Shown here piece after piece: positions 9,078-16,323 of a DNA stretch of 16,323 bases. Each line of letters opens with the position of its first letter. The first letter of the stretch is position 1. Below the pieces are notes generated by a model. The model was not told the DNA's origin and ran no database searches. It saw nothing but the letters and a program-made list of their open reading frames with translations. The stretch spans positions 1 to 16,323 of the forward strand of contig CAIUHB010000115.1 of the NCBI GenBank assembly GCA_903898855.1, given 5' to 3'. The position numbers were made by a program, and so were the translations under genes. The stretch comes from an uncultured Actinomycetes bacterium. GTDB taxonomy: Bacteria > Actinomycetota > Actinomycetes > Nanopelagicales > Nanopelagicaceae.

Positions 9078-10190
9078 GTGGCCGATGATTTCAAGCCTGG
9101 ACTAGAAGGCGTAATTGCATTTGAATCAACAATTGCAGAGCCCGATAAAGAAGGTAGCGCGCTTCGCTATCGCGGAGTTGATATCGAAGATCTCGTAGGT
9201 CGAGTCTCATTCGGAAATGTCTGGGGACTTTTGGTCGATGATGAATTTAATCCAGGACTTCCACCAGCAGAACCATTTCCAATTCCGGTTCACTCCGGCG
9301 ATGTTCGCGTAGATGTGCAATCAGCGATTGCGATGTTGGCACCAGCCTGGGGACTTAAGCCACTTCTCGATACCTCTGATGAAGAAGCTCGTAATCAATT
9401 AGCTCGCGTCTCGGTGATGGTTCTTTCTTATGTTGCGCAAGCAGCTCGTGGCACTGCTCCAGCAGTTCCACAATCAGAGATTGATAAGGCGCATACCGTT
9501 GTAGAGCGCATGATGATTCGCTGGCGCGGAGAGCCTGATCCAAAGCACGTGCGCGCAGTCGATGCCTACTTTGTTTCGGCAGCAGAACATGGAATGAATG
9601 CCTCAACATTTACCTCTCGCGTTATCGCATCAACCGGCGCCGATGTTGCTGCATCTATCTCTGGTGCAATTGGTGCAATGTCTGGCCCACTTCACGGCGG
9701 CGCCCCTGCTCGCGTACTGTCCATGATTGAAGATGTTGAAAAGTCTGGCGATCCTGTTGCTTATGTAAAGGGCATCATGGACCGCGGCGAACGATTGATG
9801 GGCTTTGGTCACCGGGTATACCGCGCTGAAGATCCACGCGCTCGCACACTTCGTCGCATCGCACAAGAACTTGGTTCACCACGTTATGAAGTTGCAGTTG
9901 CATTGGAGAAGGCAGCTCTCGCTGAGCTTCACGAACGCTATCCAGATCGCGTGCTCGAAACCAACGTTGAGTTCTGGGCAGCGATCGTGCTCGACTTCGC
10001 CGAGATTCCAGCGCACCTCTTCACCTCAATGTTTACCGCTGCGCGCACCGCTGGTTGGTCAGCTCATATCCTTGAGCAGAAGAAGACCGGTCGCATTATT
10101 CGTCCATCCTCTCGCTACGTTGGCCATGCACCTCGCAAGGTCTCGGAAGTTAAGGGTTGGGACGAGAGCGTTTACGCCCTCCACAATTAA
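9078..10190 (+). CDS. citA: Citrate synthase, actinobacterial CitA type (citrate synthase 2)
   Basis: A 370-residue cytoplasmic enzyme that condenses oxaloacetate and acetyl-CoA to citrate. It is close in length and sequence to mycobacterial CitA and shorter than GltA-type enzymes (about 430). Visible active-site elements: H171 in AAEHGMNAST, H206 in GPLHGGAP, H245 in MGFGHRVYR, and R342 in the IRPSSRYVG tail. The catalytic Asp of most citrate synthases (NVDFYSG) is replaced by Glu (NVEFW, E298); as I recall this holds throughout the CitA group. The GTG start at 9078 is supported by AGAAGGAGAA, with AAGGAG six bases upstream. It is divergent from pdxH and followed by a hairpin at 10205-10234 and the mal genes. 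Confidence 0.93.
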   Translation: MADDFKPGLEGVIAFESTIAEPDKEGSALRYRGVDIEDLVGRVSFGNVWGLLVDDEFNPGLPPAEPFPIPVHSGDVRVDVQSAIAMLAPAWGLKPLLDTSDEEARNQLARVSVMVLSYVAQAARGTAPAVPQSEIDKAHTVVERMMIRWRGEPDPKHVRAVDAYFVSAAEHGMNASTFTSRVIASTGADVAASISGAIGAMSGPLHGGAPARVLSMIEDVEKSGDPVAYVKGIMDRGERLMGFGHRVYRAEDPRARTLRRIAQELGSPRYEVAVALEKAALAELHERYPDRVLETNVEFWAAIVLDFAEIPAHLFTSMFTAARTAGWSAHILEQKKTGRIIRPSSRYVGHAPRKVSEVKGWDESVYALHN

Positions 10191-10204
10191 TTAAATCGTT
10201 TTAG

Positions 10205-10234
10205 AGGTCACGGATTCATAACAATCCACCTTTT
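10205..10234 (+). terminator. Probable terminator of the citrate synthase gene
   Basis: AGGT (10205-10208), a 3-base bulge, and GGATT (10212-10216) pair with AATCC (10223-10227) and ACCT (10228-10231) around a CATAAC loop. TTT follows at 10232-10234. The stem is interrupted and the U run short, so strength is uncertain. Confidence 0.5.
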
Positions 10235-10256
10235 AGGGGGAATCACCCGTGCCTTA

Positions 10257-10322
10257 CCTACCCATCGGTAGGAAATCTAGCTAGAACTACGGTTTAATTA
10301 GCTGTTCGCATCCCTCGTGCGA
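10257..10322 (+). promoter_or_regulatory. malE leader/promoter region with several inverted repeats
   Basis: Three dyads precede malE: CCTACC-CATC-GGTAGG (10257-10272), the palindrome TCTAGCTAGA (10276-10285), and TCGCA-N7-TGCGA (10306-10322). An AT-rich TTTAATTA (10293-10300) is the best -10 region, without a clear -35. One of the dyads may be the operator for a sugar-responsive (LacI-type) repressor; none matches a site I recognise. Confidence 0.4.
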
Positions 10323-10341
10323 CGTTTAATGGAGGAAATAT

Positions 10342-11583
10342 ATGAAGCGCAAAGGAATCGTTGGCGTAGTTGCCGCGTCCGCTTTGGCTATCTCTGCCGC
10401 ACTTGTTCCAAGTGCACATGCAGCGCCAAAGACAATTCTCGTCTGGGCCGACAATGTTCGCGGTCCACAGTTAAAGACAATCCTTGATGGAAATACAACC
10501 ATCGCTCCGGGATACAAGATCTCAGTTAAGTTCTACTCAGCTTTGGATGCACTCCAGAGCGCATGGGATAAGGCAACAGCAGCAGGCGGACCAGACATCA
10601 TGACTGGCCCTGCATCATTTGCTACCCAAGGTGCAGCATCAGGAAAGATTGTTTCACTTCCATTTGGTGCAATTGTTAAGTCACAGATCCCAGCAGCTGC
10701 TATCTCAGCAATGTCCTACAAGGGCAAGGCTTACGGCATGCCAACAGATCTAGATACAACAGCATTTGTTACCAACAACAACCTTTACGGCGCTGGTTCA
10801 CCAGCAACACTTAAGGAAGCAATTGCTTGGTACAACGCAAACAAGACCGCTAAGGGTCTTACCGGTGGCTTCTGTGCAGTAGATGGCACATGGGGTTCAC
10901 AAGGCGTTATTACAGCACTTGGTGGCGGAGCTTGGAAGACAAAGGGTTCATCAATCGATGCATCTTCTACTCTCTTCAACTCAACCTCATTCAAGAACAA
11001 CATCAAGACCTACCTACTTGATTCATCAGGCAAGTCCAATGGATTCTTCCAATGGGATGGTTGCGGCGATGCATTCAAGGCCGGAAAGATTCCTTTCGCA
11101 ATCACAGGTGCTTGGAACTATGACGGCTTCACAAAGGCTGGCGTTAAGTTCACACTCTCATCAGTTCCTGGCCTCAATGGTGGAAACGGACAGCAATGGG
11201 TTAACTACTCAGGTGCATACGTAACCTCATTTGCCAAGGAGCACGGGGTTGCGCTCGGCGCACAGAAGGTTGTTATGAACTACCTTGGAAGCGTTGCAGG
11301 ACAAGTTGCTATGTACAAGGCATCAAAGCGTCCACCAGCAAATACCCTTGCTATCTCTTCAGTTACAGATCCTCTAACACTTGGTGTAACCCAAGCAGGA
11401 TCAACTGGAATGGCACAGATCAGCCCACTTCTCGATGATAAGGCTGGCGGCACAAACTGGTACGACACCCTCAGTGCTGCTTACACCGATATCTTCGTTA
11501 AGGGCAAGGATGTCAGCACCACACTTGATGCAGCTGCGGCTATCATCAACAAGAACTTCAAGGATGCTTCAGCAAACTTGTAA
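10342..11583 (+). CDS. malE: Extracellular maltose/maltodextrin-binding protein of an ABC importer
   Basis: A 413-residue solute-binding protein (SBP_bac family) captured outside the membrane. Residues 1-27 form a Sec signal peptide: basic MKRK, a hydrophobic core, and SAHA before A28, an AxA-type signal peptidase I site. There is no lipobox Cys, so the protein appears not to be a lipoprotein, unusual for a Gram-positive-type cell. The mature part has the expected two-lobe features: DIMTGPASFATQ, KAYGMPTDLDTTAF, an aromatic-rich ligand region (WDGCGDAF, GAWNYDGF) and the RPPANTLA stretch typical of maltose binders. Start: ATG 10342 with GGAGG six bases upstream. Substrate is inferred from the adjacent MalF/MalG and GH13 enzyme. 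About 31 of 32 lysines are AAG, indicating very high expression. Confidence 0.9.
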   Translation: MKRKGIVGVVAASALAISAALVPSAHAAPKTILVWADNVRGPQLKTILDGNTTIAPGYKISVKFYSALDALQSAWDKATAAGGPDIMTGPASFATQGAASGKIVSLPFGAIVKSQIPAAAISAMSYKGKAYGMPTDLDTTAFVTNNNLYGAGSPATLKEAIAWYNANKTAKGLTGGFCAVDGTWGSQGVITALGGGAWKTKGSSIDASSTLFNSTSFKNNIKTYLLDSSGKSNGFFQWDGCGDAFKAGKIPFAITGAWNYDGFTKAGVKFTLSSVPGLNGGNGQQWVNYSGAYVTSFAKEHGVALGAQKVVMNYLGSVAGQVAMYKASKRPPANTLAISSVTDPLTLGVTQAGSTGMAQISPLLDDKAGGTNWYDTLSAAYTDIFVKGKDVSTTLDAAAAIINKNFKDASANL

Positions 11584-11595
11584 GTAGAGCTGTAC

Positions 11596-11631
11596 TAGTC
11601 ACTGGCGCATCCAATGGGTGCGCCAGTACTA
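11596..11631 (+). terminator. Strong stem-loop between malE and malF (attenuator or 3'-end stabiliser)
   Basis: ACTGGCGCATCC (11601-11612) pairs with GGGTGCGCCAGT (11616-11627) across an AAT loop with one G-U pair. The stem can be extended by TAGT/ACTA past a single bulged C. The tail ATTTAG is only weakly U-rich, so it may terminate part of the transcripts or protect the malE mRNA end, giving more MalE than MalFG. Confidence 0.75.
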
Positions 11632-11658
11632 TTTAGAGCAGGATTACTAGGGGAGTAA

Positions 11659-13197
11659 ATGTTTAGCAAACTAGCGGGCTTTACTGGGTTTCGTGCCCAG
11701 GTAGCCAAGGTTGCATTTATGGCGTTAATCGACGCCCTCCTCATCACCATGTTCTTTGCCGCGCTCAATAAGCACACGGCTTCACTCGAATATGTAATTG
11801 CCGCGGTATTTATCGTCACCAACTTTGTTTACTTCGCAAAGTTCACGCTCCCCTTTAAATTTTTATTACCAGGTCTGCTTCTACTCACCATCTTTGTAGT
11901 AGTACCTGTTGCTTACACCATTCAAATGTCGGCCTTTAATTACAAAACCGGAAATATCGTCACTAAGCAGGAAGCAATTGTTCAGCTGCTGCGAAATGGT
12001 CTTGCGCCAGATGCTGCAGGAACTACCTATGACATGGTGCTCGGAAAAGTTGATGGAAAATACGGCGCGCTACTTACCAGCCAGATAGATCAGAGCGTCA
12101 TCCTGGTAAGTACCGAAAAAGTATTCCCAGTTGCGGCCTCGTCCATTACTCGCGATAGCTACAAAATTGCGCGCAAGGCTCCTGGCTTTACCGCGCTGAC
12201 CGATGCTGAAGTTGTAGCCGCGGATTCGATTATTTCTACCTTGAAGTTCCCGCTCTCCAAGGGAGAGTTTGTCCAGCCACAATCGGCTGATGTTGCGGGG
12301 TTGCTGACGCAATCGATTATTTATGATGCGAAAAAAGATGAGATTATCGATCAGAGCGCGGGAATTACTTATAAAGATAATGGCAACGGCAACTATGCCG
12401 ATGTTGCGCATCCGGAGAAGATTATTCAGCCTGGTTGGAAATCCTTTAGCGGGTTTAAGAACTACACCGCACTTCTGAGTGATTCATCGGTGCGCGGCCC
12501 ATTTATTGGTGTCTTCATCTGGACCACGCTCTTTGCACTGGTATCCGTCGGAGTTATGTTCGCAGTTGGCCTCTTGCTGGCTATAACCCTTAACCGCAAG
12601 CTGGCACTTCGCCGTTTCTATCGCAGCGTCCTTATATTGCCTTATGCCATTCCGAGCTTTATGAGCATCTTGGTCTGGAAAGGAATCTTTAATACTCAAT
12701 ACGGAGCTTTTAACGCGCTCTTTGGCACGCACGTAGATTTCTATAACAATGTTTGGCTGGCTCGCGGAATCATTATTTTGGTCAACCTCTGGCTCGGCTT
12801 CCCATATTTCTATCTCATTAGCTCTGGTGCTTTGCAATCCATTCCATCTGAGTTGGAAGAGGCAGCAGCCCTTGATGGCGCCAACCCATCGCAAATTCTG
12901 CGCCGAATTAAATTGCCACTTATCTTCCAAATTCTCTCGCCGCTACTTATCGCCTCATTTGCCTTTAACTTCAATAACTTCAACATCATTTATCTACTTA
13001 CTAATGGTGGTCCGACCCCAATCGGAAAGACCGCTGGCGCAACTGATATTTTGATTACCTACACTTACAAGACCGCCTTTGGTTCAAATATTCAAAACTT
13101 AGGTTTGGCCTGTGCCATCTCAGTCATCATCTTCTTCGTTGTCGGATCTGTATCCATACTTGGACTGCGTAAATCAAAAGTATTGGATGTGATCTAA
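11659..13197 (+). CDS. malF: Maltose/maltodextrin ABC permease subunit with large external P2-like domain
   Basis: A 512-residue inner membrane permease, almost exactly the length of E. coli MalF (514). Three membrane segments lie near 18-36, 43-61 and 66-88, followed by an external domain of about 185 residues (93-280) and then five more helices. The membrane core strongly resembles E. coli MalF (LILPYAIPSFMSIL; IASFAFNFNNF then LLTNGGP). The EAA loop that docks the ATPase is ELEEAAALDGA (398-408). Within the external domain, DQSAGITYKDNGNGNY and GWKSFSGFKNYT resemble the end of the E. coli P2 domain, which contacts the binding protein. Start: ATG 11659 with AGGGGAG upstream. Lysine codons are mixed (about 15 of 27 AAA), unlike malE. 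The stop abuts the malG start. Confidence 0.93.
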   Translation: MFSKLAGFTGFRAQVAKVAFMALIDALLITMFFAALNKHTASLEYVIAAVFIVTNFVYFAKFTLPFKFLLPGLLLLTIFVVVPVAYTIQMSAFNYKTGNIVTKQEAIVQLLRNGLAPDAAGTTYDMVLGKVDGKYGALLTSQIDQSVILVSTEKVFPVAASSITRDSYKIARKAPGFTALTDAEVVAADSIISTLKFPLSKGEFVQPQSADVAGLLTQSIIYDAKKDEIIDQSAGITYKDNGNGNYADVAHPEKIIQPGWKSFSGFKNYTALLSDSSVRGPFIGVFIWTTLFALVSVGVMFAVGLLLAITLNRKLALRRFYRSVLILPYAIPSFMSILVWKGIFNTQYGAFNALFGTHVDFYNNVWLARGIIILVNLWLGFPYFYLISSGALQSIPSELEEAAALDGANPSQILRRIKLPLIFQILSPLLIASFAFNFNNFNIIYLLTNGGPTPIGKTAGATDILITYTYKTAFGSNIQNLGLACAISVIIFFVVGSVSILGLRKSKVLDVI

Positions 13198-14043
13198 GTG
13201 AATATTAAGCGCCTCGGAAAACATATCTTCCTCTGGGTATTAGTCATCTTTACGCTCTTCCCGATTTATATCGTGATTGAGAGCTCTTTGACAGATACCG
13301 GCTCACTTGCCACCGGAACCTTGTTGCCACCTCATCCCACCTTGGCCAACTTCTCCTTACTCTTTAAGAACTCGGGATCAATTCCTTACTTCCGATGGAT
13401 GACTAACACAGTCATACTTGCATCGGTTAATGCAATCGTCTCGGTCATTGTTGGCGCCGCCTCTGCTTTCGCATTTAGTCGGATGCGCTTTAAGGGACGC
13501 AAATTTGGTTTGCAGGCGCTTCTACTCGTGCAGGTATTCCCCTCCTTCCTAGCGCTAGCTGCGATCTACGTGATGATGGAACGAGTCTTTACCGTCTTCC
13601 CACAAATTGGTCTGGGCAGTCTTGGTGGATTGTTATTGATTTACCTCGGCGGCTCTATGGGCGTCAATGCCTGGCTGCTCAAGGGCTATATCGACACCAT
13701 CCCACTCGAACTCGATGAGGCAGCACGCATTGATGGCGCGAGCACTATTCAGGTCTATTGGATTATCTTCTTCCCACTTGCCGCCCCAGTTCTTGCCGTT
13801 ACTGCGCTGCTCTCCTTCATCGGAACTTTCAATGAATTCGTCCTTGCCTCACTCTTCTTGCAAGATGTAAATCGTCGAACAGTTGCAGTGGGTCTCCAGC
13901 AATTTGTCGGTGCACAATTTGGTCAAAATTGGGGACCATTTGCAGCTGGATCACTTATCGCCTCGATTCCTTTGGTCATCCTCTTCCTATCGCTACAACG
14001 CTTCATCATCGGCGGACTAACTTCAGGAGCCACTAAGGGCTAA
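13198..14043 (+). CDS. malG: Maltose/maltodextrin ABC permease subunit
   Basis: A 281-residue permease subunit with six predicted helices, the usual length for MalG. The EAA loop is ELDEAARIDGA (171-181), which binds the ATPase. The region ALLSFIGTFNEFVLASLFL and the C-terminal GGLTSGATKG closely follow E. coli MalG, whose GGLTxGxxKG tail reaches into the MalK dimer interface; that tail is conserved here although no malK gene is nearby. The GTG start directly follows the malF TAA with no spacer base and no strong Shine-Dalgarno, so translation is probably coupled. With MalF it forms the transmembrane channel. Its TAA stop is the first half of a TAATAT element in front of the GH13 gene. Confidence 0.95.
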   Translation: MNIKRLGKHIFLWVLVIFTLFPIYIVIESSLTDTGSLATGTLLPPHPTLANFSLLFKNSGSIPYFRWMTNTVILASVNAIVSVIVGAASAFAFSRMRFKGRKFGLQALLLVQVFPSFLALAAIYVMMERVFTVFPQIGLGSLGGLLLIYLGGSMGVNAWLLKGYIDTIPLELDEAARIDGASTIQVYWIIFFPLAAPVLAVTALLSFIGTFNEFVLASLFLQDVNRRTVAVGLQQFVGAQFGQNWGPFAAGSLIASIPLVILFLSLQRFIIGGLTSGATKG

Positions 14044-14046
14044 TAT
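14041..14046 (+). promoter_or_regulatory. Putative -10 element (TAATAT) for the GH13 gene, overlapping the malG stop
   Basis: TAATAT begins with the malG stop codon and ends seven bases before the GTG at 14054. There is no usable Shine-Dalgarno at this start (AAGGG is about 15 bases away). The sequence 17 bases upstream, TAACTT, is a poor -35. Confidence 0.42.
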
Positions 14047-14053
14047 TGCCGGC

Positions 14054-15868
14054 GTGCCAACGCCATTGATTCCGCATCACGATGGAAGTGATCTCTACTT
14101 ATCTACTTCTGCCCCCAAGATTGGGCAGAGCGTTGAATTTAAAGTACGAGTTCCGAACTCTTTTTCTTTTGAAAAGGCGATGCTTCGCATTTACCAAGAT
14201 GCTGAACCCCGTACCTTTGAGTTAAAGCAGATATCTTCAAACGCGATCGAGAGTTGGTGGAGCGCGAAAGCTGAGGTTATTAACCCAATCGCGCAATATC
14301 GTTTTCTTTTTGTGGGAAGCAATACCTACAACTGGCTCAACGCTGCTGGCTTTCACGATTTTGATGTGACCAGCGCCGGTGACTTTCAGATTTTGGCAAA
14401 GCCGGCATATCCAGCTTGGATTAGAAGTAGCGTCTTTTATCAAATATTTCCCGATCGCTTTGCGACAACCGGCAAATACGCAAAGCACGCACCTGCGCAA
14501 TATATTCCGCGCCCATGGAATGAACTTCCCAATGGTCGCGATGCCACAACTGGAATGGAATATTTCGGCGGCGATCTTTCAGGCGTCGAAGAACATCTTG
14601 ACCATCTCACAACGCTGGGTATTAATGGCATCTATTTCACGCCCTTCTTCCCGGCCGGCTCTACCCATAGATATGACGCATATAGTTTTGATGAGGTAGA
14701 TCCAGTCCTGGGTGGCGATCAAGCGCTCTTTTCACTTAATAAGGCTGCTGCCAAAAAAGGCATTCGAATAATGGCCGACTTAACGACCAACCATTGCGGC
14801 GCAGGTCATCCATGGATCAAGAAAGCTCTTGCTAGCAAGAGTTCAAAAGAGCGTTCATTTTTTTACTGGGATAAATCCAAACATGGCTATGCCGGTTGGT
14901 GGGGTTTGGCCTCTTTGCCCAAGTTGAACTATTCATCTCCAGAACTTCGCAAGCGGATGTACGAAGGCAAGAACTCAATTGTTAAGAAGTGGTTGCGCAA
15001 GCCATACAACATGGCAGGCTGGCGAATCGACGTTGGAAATATGACTGGTCGTTATTTCGAGCAAGATCTCAATCAAGAGGTGATGCGCGGAATTCGCAGC
15101 GCGATGGATTCTGAAAATCCAGATGCCTGGCTAGTTGCCGAGAATGCCGATCACTTCCCGCTCGACTTAGATGGTTTTGGTTGGCATGGAACGATGAACT
15201 ACAACGGATTTATGCGCCCTATTTGGGGCTGGCTTAAATCCAATCCCGATAATAAATATGGATTCTTCGGATTAGATGTAGATATCCCAAGCTTTGATGG
15301 GCGCCAGATGGTGGCGGCGATGAAGGGCTTTAACGGGCAGATTGCCTGGCGTTCATTGGTATCGAGCATGTTGCTATTGGATTCGCACGATACCGCCCGA
15401 ATGCGAAGTGTGGTTGGCGCCGATGCCTCACGTCACCTTGCTGCAATGGGGTTGTTGATGAGCTATCCAGGTGTGCCATCAATATTTGCTGGTGATGAGA
15501 TCGGCATAGAAGGTCGATGGGGCGAAGATTCTCGCCGAACCATTAACTGGGAGGATCACTCCGGTTGGGATTCTGGATTCTTTGAATTGCTTCGAACTTT
15601 AGTAAAGGTTAGACGCACTAGTGATGCACTAATAAATGGCGGCCTACGTTTTATTGCCGTCGAGCCAGATTATGTTGCATACCTTCGAGAATCTAAAAAG
15701 GAGAGCGTGCTGGTTGTTGTAAGTCGAAGCGCTGGAAAGATCTCACTCGACCTCAATCCTTATGGCTACCAGATTTCCGAAACACTATTTGGCCCACCAC
15801 AACTCGGCTCAAAAATTTCGCTCAAGAGCAAAAAGGCGGCGGTTGGCATATGGAGAGTAAGTCAATGA
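14054..15868 (+). CDS. GH13 alpha-glucosidase/neopullulanase-type maltodextrin hydrolase
   Basis: A 604-residue glycoside hydrolase family 13 enzyme, probably neopullulanase/cyclomaltodextrinase-like. Order: an N-terminal beta-sandwich of about 115 residues, the catalytic (beta/alpha)8 barrel from about 123 (SSVFYQIFPDRF) to about 530, and a C-terminal beta domain. Conserved regions: I, DLTTNH (242-247); II, GWRIDVGNMTG with nucleophile D326; III, WLVAENADH with acid/base E363; IV, LLDSHDTARM with D446. There is no signal peptide, so it acts inside the cell on sugars imported by MalEFG, releasing glucose or maltose from alpha-1,4 (perhaps alpha-1,6) linkages; exact specificity is not visible. 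Start: GTG 14054, ten bases after malG, likely leaderless or coupled. Its TGA overlaps the photolyase ATG (ATGA). Confidence 0.92.
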   Translation: MPTPLIPHHDGSDLYLSTSAPKIGQSVEFKVRVPNSFSFEKAMLRIYQDAEPRTFELKQISSNAIESWWSAKAEVINPIAQYRFLFVGSNTYNWLNAAGFHDFDVTSAGDFQILAKPAYPAWIRSSVFYQIFPDRFATTGKYAKHAPAQYIPRPWNELPNGRDATTGMEYFGGDLSGVEEHLDHLTTLGINGIYFTPFFPAGSTHRYDAYSFDEVDPVLGGDQALFSLNKAAAKKGIRIMADLTTNHCGAGHPWIKKALASKSSKERSFFYWDKSKHGYAGWWGLASLPKLNYSSPELRKRMYEGKNSIVKKWLRKPYNMAGWRIDVGNMTGRYFEQDLNQEVMRGIRSAMDSENPDAWLVAENADHFPLDLDGFGWHGTMNYNGFMRPIWGWLKSNPDNKYGFFGLDVDIPSFDGRQMVAAMKGFNGQIAWRSLVSSMLLLDSHDTARMRSVVGADASRHLAAMGLLMSYPGVPSIFAGDEIGIEGRWGEDSRRTINWEDHSGWDSGFFELLRTLVKVRRTSDALINGGLRFIAVEPDYVAYLRESKKESVLVVVSRSAGKISLDLNPYGYQISETLFGPPQLGSKISLKSKKAAVGIWRVSQ

Positions 15869-16323
15869 AGCGCAATATCTTCTGGTTCCGCAGAGATTTA
15901 CGGCTCGCAGATAACCCGGCCCTGCTTGCAGCCATTGAAGGTAGCGATGAAATCATTCCGGTATTCATCCTGGATGAAAAACTCATCAAACAAACTGGCA
16001 CCAAACGACTTGCATACCTAGCCAACTCACTTCGCGCACTCGATGAATCACTGGAAAATCGTCTCCATGTAATGGTGGGAGACCAGGTAGAAGTTCTGCA
16101 GGAATTGATTGCGCGTTACGGCGTTAGTGAAGTTCATATCTCGGAGGAGTTTGAGCCCTATGGCGCTGCGCGAGATGCGCGCGTAGCGAAGGCGGGTATT
16201 CCGCTTATTAAAACCGGAAGCCCATACGCGGTCTCGCCGGGGAGAGTTCGCAAACCGAGTGACGATACGCCGTACAAGGTCTACACCCCATTCTTCAAAG
16301 GGTGGTGCCTACATGGTTGGCGC
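15865..16323 (+). CDS. phr: Deoxyribodipyrimidine photolyase (3' end missing)
   Basis: The first 153 residues of a cryptochrome/photolyase family protein; the frame is open to the right edge. The start MKRNIFWFRRDLRLADNPAL is the classic N-terminal signature of the alpha/beta antenna-binding domain of class I photolyases, and PYKVYTPFFKGW marks the end of that domain. The FAD-binding helical domain would lie beyond the window. The enzyme uses blue light to split UV-induced cyclobutane pyrimidine dimers. ATG 15865 overlaps the stop of the GH13 gene as ATGA, with GGAGAG about nine bases upstream, implying translational coupling to the mal genes. Whether it is a CPD or 6-4 enzyme cannot be settled without the C-terminus, though CPD class I is favoured. 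Confidence 0.93.
   Translation, partial: MKRNIFWFRRDLRLADNPALLAAIEGSDEIIPVFILDEKLIKQTGTKRLAYLANSLRALDESLENRLHVMVGDQVEVLQELIARYGVSEVHISEEFEPYGAARDARVAKAGIPLIKTGSPYAVSPGRVRKPSDDTPYKVYTPFFKGWCLHGWR

Noticed and set aside
12070..12930. Minus-strand frames opposite malF
   Set aside because: No conserved features; the plus strand encodes a convincing full-length MalF.

Overview
The window looks like chromosomal DNA from a small-genome, moderate-GC actinobacterium, most likely a freshwater planktonic lineage (acI / Nanopelagicales type). Support comes from actinobacterial marker families: a DUF3263 protein, a DUF3027 protein, a long CspB-like cold-shock protein, a DUF2530 membrane protein, actinobacterial-type SerC, and a CitA-type citrate synthase. 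Base composition is only around half G+C by eye, genes are tightly packed, and many junctions are overlapping or nearly leaderless. The lineage is inferred; the gene families are read directly. No tRNA, rRNA, CRISPR array, insertion sequence, integrase or phage gene was seen, and no gene-free stretch exceeds about 160 bases.

Layout. Positions 1-2209 hold the end of an SDR/DUF2867 protein and, overlapping it by 8 bases, a PLP-dependent group II (aromatic-type) amino-acid decarboxylase. Positions 2269-2547 encode a DUF3263 protein. Positions 2596-4395 form a self-contained heat-shock unit: promoter, CIRCE operator, groEL and a strong terminator. Positions 4408-5557 hold DUF3027 and a CspB-like gene. 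A short DUF2530 gene (minus) and an MFS exporter gene (plus) diverge from about 5750. Next come a minus-strand pair pdxH-serC and, divergent from pdxH, a citrate synthase gene.

Positions 10342-15868 are a maltose/maltodextrin unit: secreted binding protein (MalE), a MalF with an E. coli-like large external loop, MalG, and a cytoplasmic GH13 alpha-glucosidase/amylase. A strong hairpin separates malE from malFG. A DNA photolyase gene overlaps the end of the GH13 gene by four bases and runs off the right edge. No ATPase gene (malK) is present, so the importer must use one encoded elsewhere.

How the genes work together. The mal genes form a clear functional set: bind maltodextrin outside, import it, hydrolyse it inside. 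PdxH supplies PLP, the cofactor of its neighbour SerC and of the decarboxylase. The most striking cross-gene pattern is regulatory: seven starts lacking a well-placed Shine-Dalgarno have a TANNNT hexamer exactly 6 or 7 bases upstream, as expected for leaderless mRNAs. I see no clearly undescribed defence or mobile system; the most interesting points are the architecture of the maltose importer, the leaderless promoter pattern and the photolyase coupling.
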